This document shows positions 56,310 to 64,000 of a DNA stretch of 64,000 bases, in pieces. The DNA comes from Piscicola geometra. Lineage: Eukaryota > Annelida > Clitellata > Hirudinida > Piscicolidae. The number at the start of each line of letters is the position of its first letter. Within the stretch, counting starts at the first letter, position 1. The stretch spans positions 7,851,361-7,915,360 of the forward strand of contig OX030960.1 of the NCBI GenBank assembly GCA_943735955.1, given 5' to 3'. Both the position numbers and the translations under genes were made by a program. Below the pieces are notes generated by a model. The model did no database searches. It had not been told where the DNA came from and saw only the letters and a list, made by a program, of their open reading frames with translations.

Positions 56310-57308
56310 TCAAAACTCTTGTGTCCTCGCGTGAAGACTGGCAACGAGGGAAAGTAAGGACAACGAAGAGAAGGAAATGATCTTGGCGGCAGAAGAGTGG
56401 TCAGCAGCGGTGATTAGGCGTATGTAGAAAGCGATCATGCGAGCGTACTGTGTGATCGGAATCCTCTCATTTCTGCCGTGAATCATCGGAAGATCGGCGA
56501 GCTGCGTGCGTGTGGTGATATTTGAGTAAGAGTTGGGTAGATCATTGAGTTGGGCGTGTGTTGATGATCGGGTTAGGGTTAGGAGGTAATTGAGTTGGGT
56601 GTCCGGGTGTAAATGATGGGTGAGTCTAAAGAGTGTGTGAGAGAGTTCTTCCCTTTAAAAGTGGTAAGTGTCAATTCAACCGATCAAGAAATAATGATAA
56701 AAAACTAATTATGAAACTAATTAAATATAATTGGACGAGAAAACATTAATTGATCATACGATTTTGATTTAACTAAATTAATTAATCAGTCGAATCAATA
56801 AATTAATTTAATCAATCAACCAATCCAATCAAATCAACCAAATCAAATCATAAATGAAGCCCGAAACCTCGAGTTGGACCGGGGAAAAGCGGTAGATGTT
56901 GTCAGCGATGTCTCGGAAATAACGGGAGTCAGTCATGCCAGTCAACAAGGCTGCAGCGATTGGTGCATTATATTATAGTATAATAAATAGAATTAATAAA
57001 AAATACAAGTTATATATATATAATTTAGATATAAAAAGAATGATTATTTATATTTAAATCAATTATTTAATTCATTTAGAATTATAAAATATTTATTTAG
57101 AACAAAATGACTGCGATGATGATGAAGATATTGATGATGATGATGACGATGATGATGAAGATGTTGATGATGATGATGATGGAAATAAAAGAAAACACAG
57201 AATTAAATCTCACACGGGCCTATAAGGACAATTTCACCAGCCCATACTGCTTTAATTGTATTCTTTATCACTTCATAACCATCGCATGATGAAGATGATG
57301 ATGATGGA

Positions 57309-57350
<42 letters not shown>

Positions 57351-57452
57351 GATGATGATGGATGGTAGCACGATGCTTTGACCGCCTCATGTGACTCGAC
57401 AACACTGATGCTGATTCTGACGTCATCGATGATTCTTCTGTCTTGCTCTATC

Positions 57453-57454
<2 letters not shown>
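56310..57454 (-). CDS. M20 metallopeptidase (PM20D1/carboxypeptidase-S type), C-terminal exons
   Basis: Three minus-strand exons: 57454-57214, 56950-56868 and 56501-56310 (stop TGA), with AG/GT borders and phases 1 and 0. Together they encode VIEQDRRIIDDVRISISVV, a poly-Ser loop, DGYEVIKNTIKAVW, then SLLTGMTDSRYF, IYRFSPV, MIHGRNERIPITQYA and a hydrophobic C-terminus. The T-D-S-R, Y-R-F-x-P and I-H-G-x-N-E-x-I motifs are those of the C-terminal catalytic-domain part in PM20D1 and yeast carboxypeptidase S; the His of IHG is normally a zinc ligand. These enzymes cleave or form N-acyl amino acids or peptides. The loop holds 17 Ser, Pro, then 6 Ser, encoded by a TCA microsatellite. The exons for the N-terminal half (metal sites, dimerisation domain) are not visible up to the POU3 gene, so the gene may be split by a long intron, misassembled or truncated. 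Confidence 0.75.
57107..57182. repeat. (GAT)n microsatellite in M20 intron
   Basis: GAT run with AAG and AC interruptions, downstream of exon 57454-57214 on the gene strand. Confidence 0.9.
57289..57363. repeat. (GAT)n microsatellite inside the M20 coding exon
   Basis: Imperfect GAT run read as TCA (Ser) codons on the minus strand, in frame with conserved sequence on both sides. Confidence 0.85.
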
Positions 57455-57522
<68 letters not shown>

Positions 57523-57535
57523 TGTGTGTGTGTGG
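57455..57535. repeat. (GT)n microsatellite at the splice acceptor of M20
   Basis: GT run of about 80 bp, one TA interruption. On the gene strand it is (CA)n ending in ACAAAAG, directly before the exon at 57454, in place of a normal pyrimidine tract. Confidence 0.9.
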
Positions 57536-59356
57536 AAATAATAATAATAGTATTAAATGAAAAAAATAAAATAAAATATAAAACTTAAGTGATCTTTATT
57601 CGAATTAACTTTTTATTAGTAGTAGCAACTTTCTTTTTTTTCAGTAGAATTTTTATTTTCAACATTTTCGGAAGCTGCAATAATGAAAATAATCTTTTTA
57701 AAGATAAAAATTTGAACTTGATTCAGGGTCCATGAAGTTACTTTTAATTTTCGATGGAAAAAAGTGATGGAAACTTAATGCACCTAAGGAAATGGTTTAG
57801 CTTAGAAACAGTACTCATAACTTAGGCAAATAGGATTAACGATTGACATAGACAAGTTTCCCATGTATAAATAGCTGTAGGGTAAAACAACGGTAATGCT
57901 AATAGGCAAAATAAAATACTTTAAATTTATAAGATATTTTTCCCCATATTACTAGTGAAACATTTTGCGGAAGACTTTTATTCATTCTACTAAAATTGAG
58001 CCATATTTGAGACAAATTATTACAAAAATCTTTTGTTCTTTCATTAGTAAAGATTCTTGAAAAATGTGTAAAGTTCTCATAATTAGAGCTTGATGAATAA
58101 CAGAACTCTTCTATGATAAACTTACTTCAATTGAAGTCACAGAAGTTTCCAGCATTAACTGTTAATGATTAACAAAACTTTAACATTAAAATTCAACTAT
58201 TCATATCTGACAAGTATAATTCAGTCAAGACTTGAGTATCCATATTCAAATAATCTACAAGATAATTATATCAAACTTCCATGAAAATATAATGATGTTG
58301 GTACATTTTTACAACTTTAGGGAGTTAAAACCCACGCAGATCTTTTGATCTCTATAATGTTCGCAACTTTTGAGACTTTATTTGAAGTAAGTTTATCATA
58401 GAAGATTTCTGTTGTTCGTCAATTTTATATTTTTTAATTATTATAAAACTCTTTCAACGCGACTAAATACATCAATGTATCTATAACTGTAGATGAATAA
58501 AATCTTAATTTATTCAATATAACTACTACTAAAATCTTGAATTCGTAGAAGTGTACATCTTGGTGCTAACTCTGAAGTTTGCAGAAGAGATTATAGTGGT
58601 ATTTTAATCCTCTGAAACGATTCTCTTGTACAAATATTCCCCATCAAACATCATCTCTCACACTCTTCCGAGAGCAAATCGTCATTAGCAACAACAGGCT
58701 CTGTCATGTGCTATGCCATTTGACCGAAAAATGCCTTTTCTTTGCTGTTTTTGAAAAATTGTAAGATCTATTTTGTAGGAAGGTTAAAATCTTTTTTTTT
58801 CTTTGTAAAATTAGGATATTTATAAGTTTAACTTTTAAAGTTATTTCCAAAAAATATCTTATTTATTTATTAGTTTTCCTGATTTATATATACTTTCTTA
58901 TAAATTGTTAAAACACAATTTTACAGTTATTTGGTTAAAATAAGAGGGACATCTTGCGTAAGACTGGAAATTTTTTTATAAATGACATCGAAAGCATTTT
59001 AGAATTAATTAATAAAGATAAAAAAATCGAATAAATAAGCATAAAAATAGTTCATTTGGAAAAGCTTTAAACGCGTGCAATAAAAATCTTCTGTATAAAA
59101 AAGTTTTCTATCAAAAAGTTCTGAATATGAATTATAACTTATTAAATACCACTATACTTTTAGAAAATATGACATTAAAATCATGATATTCCTACTTTAT
59201 AATGTTCGTTTTATTGTTTTTGTCCCGCTTGTTTCCTTCTAACACTTGCTTGTTAAACTCACAATAAAGATTTCACCGCTTTACCTTGTCTAAGATTACA
59301 AAACCTATTCATTACAGATATTTGATTTACTGAGGAAGTTCGTTTTATGTTTAATA

Positions 59357-59635
59357 GAGTGCAGCTCAAATGATAGGAACAGCAGTTTTTTCAATGTGAA
59401 ATATGAAATTTTGCTATTTTTAATAGAAAAAACTGCTGTCTCTGTCAGTGGTGGCGATATGCTACAACTCTTGGGGAGGAGGGGTTCAACCCAGAATGGG
59501 TGGTAATCCTGGGGGGGTCCTAGGGTCACTACCATTAAGGGGGACTCCTCACTACCAAAAAAGTGGGGGGGGGGTCCGGACCCCAGGACCCCCCAGGATC
59601 GCCGCCTATGGTCTCTGTTATTTTGAGCTGCGCTG
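59357..59635. mobile_element. Tc1/mariner-type MITE, interrupted by a hAT MITE
   Basis: Imperfect terminal inverted repeats of about 39 bp: GTGCAGCTCAAATGATAGG..CAGCAGTTTTTTC at the left and the complement of GAAAAAACTGCTG..TTATTTTGAGCTGC at the right. TA lies on both sides (59355-56, 59636-37). Without the inserted element and its duplicated target, the MITE is about 106 bp and nearly palindromic. Confidence 0.65.
59446..59610. mobile_element. hAT-like MITE, family 1, short copy (nested)
   Basis: 165 bp from CAGTGGTGGCGAT to ATCGCCGCCTATG, flanked by a perfect 8-bp target duplication GTCTCTGT (59438-59445 and 59611-59618). Ends match the 354-bp copy at 17811-18164, so this is an internally deleted relative. 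Confidence 0.85.
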
Positions 59636-60240
59636 TATTAGTTAAAAACACTTTACATAAATGCTAAAAAAAAACAAATTGAGCAATGTTTAGAAATGAA
59701 TTAAGTGGGAACATGAATAGATGGTGGGAACATTTATAAAAAGAAATCAAACTTGTTTATTTGGTAATGGGACTCATTTTAAACCCCGGTAAAATTTCAT
59801 TTTAAAAAATTGATATTTCTATGGCGTTAATGAATAAAGTGTTAATTTATCGAAATATATAACTTTCCATTAGCGCATTTTGCAGTTAGTTTGCTTTTTA
59901 CTCGTGTGTGGGTTTATATAACAAATTTATAGATAAATGGTTTCAAATATAAGCTCATAGCAAAGGCATTATGGGGCATTCTCTGTTCATTTAAAGTTAC
60001 AATTAATATATTTATATATGTATTAATGATGCATGTTTGTGTGTGTGTATGTGTGCTTATGAATGCTGGTATGTTTGCCAGAGGTTCAAAATGAGGCTCA
60101 CACCTCAAAAAAGATAAATAATGTTGATGGAAGTTTCAAAATTTAATGTATCTTTAAAATTCAATTTTCCAAAGTGAAGTTTTATTCTAGGCATTAAACT
60201 CTAAGATATTGTCATAAGGGCCATTTTAATTTTTGAAACG

Positions 60241-60862
60241 TCATTTTGAAAATTGCGAGAGCCAATCAGGAGAGGGAGGGGGTGGGGCCTGCATCATCAA
60301 AGCTGCATATGAAGTGTGGGTGGGGCATGGAGGCATTTCAATATTGTGACTTTTTTGATTGCTGGCTTCGTCGCTTTAGTACGCGATAGGAATACTCTTC
60401 AATTCTTCTTGTGATCTTTGCAGTCAAGCGTCTGAATAATAACTCAAAAAAGGATTTCCGCCTAATCACCAATTAACTCATGGGTTCTTGCTAATTATTA
60501 AAGTTCACAAATTCTCAAAAAGGATACTACCAGAATAAAGTTGCTTTGAAAGTTTTGTTTGGGATTTTGTCTACTTGGAGTGTCTCCCGAAATAACCGAG
60601 GATTAAACGCTGAATGACGTAGCCGACTTTCGGTAAGTGCTTCAGACTCGAGTGTTTGTTATCCTTCCATAAACTTCAAAGTTTCAAGAACCTTTGTGTG
60701 CCTTCATATTCACTTCGCATGTCGCTTAAAGGATTTACAAATTGTAAAAAATTAATTCAATCTACACGCAATTTCAAGAATTTTATTTAATAAATCAAGT
60801 ACAAACTAAACTAGTTACATTATCTCGCCACAGCGTTTCTGAACAACCACCCCACCGTTGCA
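60241..60862 (+). promoter_or_regulatory. Candidate POU3 promoter and 5' UTR
   Basis: The stretch is G+C-richer than the flank, with a CCAAT box at 60262-60266 (GCCAATCAGG). GC/CACC-box-like GGGGGTGGGGCC and GGGTGGGGC lie at about 60279-60290 and 60317-60326. No TATA box is evident. The translation start context is GCAATGGCC. Confidence 0.35.
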
Positions 60863-62863
60863 ATGGCCACATCGAACGTCAACGAACAGCCGTACAGCTG
60901 CGAAACATTCGTAGCCGCTTCACCACACCTCCAGGACCCCCAGCAGCAGTTCATGACCAGCATGCAACTCTTCCAACAACGCCAACAAGCCCTCCTACAA
61001 CAATCTCAACAAAACCTCATTCCTGACGACTACTACCGTCTGCCTCTTTCCGCCCCGAATTGTTTGACGGAGCTCGGTTCGTCATCCCCATCGTCTAACT
61101 ACTCCTCCATCATCCAGCCTAACCTATGGAAACAGGATATGCAGCTGCAGCAGTCGAACCACCAACTCTACCACCCCAGCCAGGCCTCCCACCACCATCT
61201 GCACACCTCTTTTTGGCCTCTCCACCACCAACACCCTTCTCAACAACAATCGCCACTCTCGCAACAACACGCCTCTTCCACCAACCACTCGGCCACTCTC
61301 GATCAACTTCAAATGTCTTACGCAATGCTCAACAACAACAACGCCGCTAACAACAGCGCCAACAGCCTTTCATCCGCCACTGCCTCTAACGTCTACGGAG
61401 CGTCAATGGCGTCTTGGCGGTCATCTCTTGGTGGTCTCGATGGATCTGAGGCGTTGATGGACTCATCCAACGGAGCAGGCGACATCCCATCCGATGAAGA
61501 AGCTCCTTCCAACTTCGACCTAGAACAGTTCGCCAAGCAGTTCAAACAGCGAAGAATCAAGCTGGGATACACACAAGCCGACGTAGGCTTGGCTCTGGGA
61601 ACTCTGTATGGCAATGTCTTCTCACAAACGACCATCTGTCGCTTCGAAGCTCTGCAGTTGAGTTTCAAAAATATGTGCAAGCTGAAGCCACTGGTCGAGA
61701 AATGGCTGGAAGAGGCCGACTCGACCACTGGCAGTCCCACCAACATCGACAAAATCGCCGCTCAAGGAAGGAAACGCAAGAAACGCACGAGCATCGAAGT
61801 GACCGTGAAGGGAGCCCTCGAGAACAATTTCGTCAAACAACCAAAACCAAACGCCTCTGACATCGCCCGTTTGTCGGAAGAGCTCCAACTAGAGAAGGAG
61901 GTGGTCAGGGTGTGGTTCTGCAACCGTCGTCAGAAGGAAAAACGCATGACTCCCGTTGTGCCGGATTCGATGAACGGCGGCGATATGATGATGGGCGGTG
62001 GTCTCTCGATGGGAGATCGAGACGGTTCGAACAACAGCAGTCCCATGCTCTGCGACCCAGCCTCGTCCGATCATTCTGATGCAGGATCGTCGATCGGAGG
62101 ATGCAACAAGAGATACCTTTCTTCATCCCCTCCCCACCTATCTGTCATTCATGCTAGTAGCAACAATAACAACAATAATTCGAATAATAATAATATTAAT
62201 AATAATAGTAGTAACGAAACGAATAACAACGTACCTGCTTGCACCAACAACAGCAGCAACAACAACGGTATGAGTGTTGACAAGAACAACAACATGCTGC
62301 CCAGCAACGCTTACATGAGCCAACTTACTTCTAGCAACTACAACAACTCGGATCCTGACGATGAGCTAATGGATAACCACATCAACAACCAATACAACAA
62401 TAACAGCAGCAACAACAACGTCAACAACTCAAACAGTTTGAGTAATTCTTCAAATAGCCACCACAACAACAATACTAACCACAACAGCAACAACAATCTC
62501 AGCAACAACAACAGCAACAACAACAACAACCATTTGAGCTCTCTTGAGTCGGTTTCAACTTCCCAGCTGGACTCCACCTCATCGATGGCCAATCTACCTT
62601 CCTACTCCTCACTCACCGACTACTCCTCTCCTCTCGACACCTCCTCCCTCCACCACGTCCTCTACTCCAATTCTCAACACCAATCTTTTTTCCAACAAAA
62701 CCAACAACACCAGCAACATTTCTCGCAACAACAACAACAGCAACAACAACAACACCAACAAGCCAATCTCCCATCCACCCCACCTCCTTCCACGTCCATG
62801 CTTCTCTCCAGCATGCAGCGCTCCCTTCAACACCAATTGCAATGTTACGCTGCCACCAATTGA
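60863..62863 (+). CDS. POU3F: POU class III homeodomain transcription factor (intronless)
   Basis: Single-exon frame of 666 residues. POU-specific domain at about 210-286 ([20 protein letters not shown] start; [20 protein letters not shown] inside), linker [16 protein letters not shown] at 287-302, homeodomain at about 303-362 ([10 protein letters not shown] to the [10 protein letters not shown] recognition helix with the POU-typical Cys). The linker, SDEEAP start and homeodomain are diagnostic of class III (vertebrate POU3F1-4, fly vvl). These are nuclear octamer-binding regulators of neural and epidermal development. The N-terminus is Gln/His-rich (about 25-140). The C-terminus is unusually long and Asn-rich (about 433-565) with a Gln run near 621-632, and ends in YAATN. 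Absence of introns matches vertebrate POU3F genes. The start is the first ATG, with MATS resembling family starts. Confidence 0.95.
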   Translation: MATSNVNEQPYSCETFVAASPHLQDPQQQFMTSMQLFQQRQQALLQQSQQNLIPDDYYRLPLSAPNCLTELGSSSPSSNYSSIIQPNLWKQDMQLQQSNHQLYHPSQASHHHLHTSFWPLHHQHPSQQQSPLSQQHASSTNHSATLDQLQMSYAMLNNNNAANNSANSLSSATASNVYGASMASWRSSLGGLDGSEALMDSSNGAGDIPSDEEAPSNFDLEQFAKQFKQRRIKLGYTQADVGLALGTLYGNVFSQTTICRFEALQLSFKNMCKLKPLVEKWLEEADSTTGSPTNIDKIAAQGRKRKKRTSIEVTVKGALENNFVKQPKPNASDIARLSEELQLEKEVVRVWFCNRRQKEKRMTPVVPDSMNGGDMMMGGGLSMGDRDGSNNSSPMLCDPASSDHSDAGSSIGGCNKRYLSSSPPHLSVIHASSNNNNNNSNNNNINNNSSNETNNNVPACTNNSSNNNGMSVDKNNNMLPSNAYMSQLTSSNYNNSDPDDELMDNHINNQYNNNSSNNNVNNSNSLSNSSNSHHNNNTNHNSNNNLSNNNSNNNNNHLSSLESVSTSQLDSTSSMANLPSYSSLTDYSSPLDTSSLHHVLYSNSQHQSFFQQNQQHQQHFSQQQQQQQQQHQQANLPSTPPPSTSMLLSSMQRSLQHQLQCYAATN

Positions 62864-63289
62864 CCCCCCCCTAACCAACCAACCTCTCCTCTCCCCAAAA
62901 ACTTTTCTCCTCCCAAACCAATCTCTCTTCTCTCCCAAACCACCCATCCTCCCCTTTCATCCCTTCCCATCTCTCTCAGTGTACATTTAAAACTCGATTT
63001 AACATCGCATTAATGCTTCAACGATTGAAAATCCCAAAATTTTTGAGTTCTATTCAGAGTGATCTTAGTTTCGAGTCATTTTTAGAGACCAGGATCGAGA
63101 TTCGGTCGAAGAAATGAATTATTCTCATTTCTTTTATTGAGTTGAACCTCTGCACGCCTACTCAGTCGTTACGATGAAAATCTCTAGCTGTATGATTGCT
63201 CAGACTCCGAATCATTTCAATTTGTTCCATATCCATTCATCAAATGATCCTTTAATTACCACCTAATTTCTCATTGTTTTTCCAGTTCA

Positions 63290-63370
63290 AATAAACTTGA
63301 ATAACACTACCACGGCGCTTTTTATAACACGAAACATAAAATCACTTGAAAGTTTAAAACCACCAATAAA
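63290..63370 (+). terminator. Candidate poly(A) signals of POU3
   Basis: AATAAA at 63290-63295 and again at 63365-63370, about 430 and 500 bp after the stop codon. Confidence 0.45.
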
Positions 63371-63699
63371 ATCTATGCACCTAACCCCCCCCTCCCCTAC
63401 TTCCATGGCGGGTCACATGGCCTCGGAAACTTCAATATGCCATTCCGATGCTGCGTTACAAATCGCTTCAAAGTAAATTAATCGCAGACACATCTTTGAA
63501 CGGAAATAGGAGTGAATGCCAACCGGAAGCACGTGACTCAGTCCTCCGCACCCATCCCTCCACTCCCTCCTTCCATCTCTCCACTCACCCTCTTCCCATT
63601 TCTCACCCTTTTCCTCTTTCTCTTTTGTCTCCCTTTTTCTTTCCCTTTCATTTTTATATTTCCAATCTCTCTCTCTCTTTCATATGTCTTTTCATATTC

Positions 63700-63803
63700 T
63701 TTATTAATTTATTTATTAATTTATTTATTAATTTCTTTATTAATTTCTTTATTAATTTCTTTATTAATTTCTTTATTAATTTCTTTATTAATTTCTTTAT
63801 TTC
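63700..63803. repeat. 12-bp tandem repeat
   Basis: About nine units of TTTATTAATTTC, the first two as TTTATTAATTTA. Confidence 0.9.
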
Positions 63804-64000
63804 TATATTTCTCTTTATTTTTATAATAAAGTTTTTATAGCAAAATGTGGGACAATATACATCCGATTATACTCATCGAGGCCTTTAGGTTGTATGAATG
63901 GATGGATTCTATGCTGTAGGAAATAAAAGGAAAAGGGAAATAAGAAAACACAATTTTAATAACAACTCGATTTAAAGCTTAATATTAAATTCTAATTATA

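Larger units (their letters stand above)
57536..60240. other. Non-coding between M20 and POU3
   Basis: No upstream M20 exon was recognised on the minus strand. Contents are A+T-rich unique sequence and the nested MITE at 59357-59635. The frame at 59448-59645 lies mostly inside the MITE. Confidence 0.4.
62864..64000. other. POU3 3' UTR and downstream flank
   Basis: A C/T-rich stretch follows the stop directly (62864-62990), then unique A+T-rich sequence, a pyrimidine-rich zone (63540-63690) and a tandem repeat. Frames at 62544 and 63448 come from low-complexity sequence. Confidence 0.5.

Noticed and set aside
59448..59645. 65-codon Gly/Pro-rich frame
   Set aside because: Lies almost entirely inside the nested hAT MITE.
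61119..62947. Many frames overlapping the POU3 coding region on both strands
   Set aside because: Shadows of a G+C-richer coding exon and its CAA/AAC repeats.

Overview
This is an A+T-rich animal (metazoan) nuclear sequence with long introns, many microsatellites and short non-autonomous transposons. It is not bacterial, viral or organellar. The most secure marker is an intronless POU class III homeobox gene at the right end. Its Asn/Gln-rich tails and the overall A+T richness suggest an invertebrate, possibly a spiralian, but the phylum cannot be fixed from this window. Coding exons stand out as islands richer in G+C. Most real genes are split, so they were rebuilt here from reading frame, splice signals and intron phase.

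Left part (1-24 kb). A minus-strand gene resembling the N-terminal part of DPP8/DPP9 (exons 1278-1106 and 910-664) runs off the left edge through a 16-bp minisatellite. From 23.7 to 9.1 kb lies a set of minus-strand exons that can be joined in frame. They encode a PLAT-like domain, a second extracellular-type domain with a GDV-GFY motif, and a C-terminal single membrane span. Two hAT-type MITEs (17.8-18.5 kb), a diverged dispersed repeat and tRNA-derived SINE heads lie between.

Middle (24-46 kb). I found no convincing gene here. The stretch holds a 200-base N gap, a 36-bp tandem array followed by a cluster of palindromes (29.5-30.0 kb), a second copy of the dispersed repeat (32.8-33.6 kb) and a perfect (CTA)n trinucleotide array of about 4.17 kb (40.5-44.7 kb).

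Right part (46.7-63 kb) is the gene-dense region. Four small two-exon genes encode 106-129-residue proteins with four membrane spans. They share a phase-1 intron inside span 3 and an F-[EQH]-L motif in span 1, although their sequences are otherwise highly diverged. Among them lies a complete four-exon RGS gene (181 residues). Next come the last three exons of an M20 metallopeptidase of the PM20D1/carboxypeptidase-S type, with an expanded coding microsatellite, and then the POU3 gene. The tetraspan cluster is the best candidate for an undescribed gene family. Its neighbours suggest membrane and signalling roles, but no function can be read from sequence alone.

A cross-gene pattern is that CA-rich or C-rich simple repeats lie, always with the C-rich strand as sense, just upstream of several splice acceptors.
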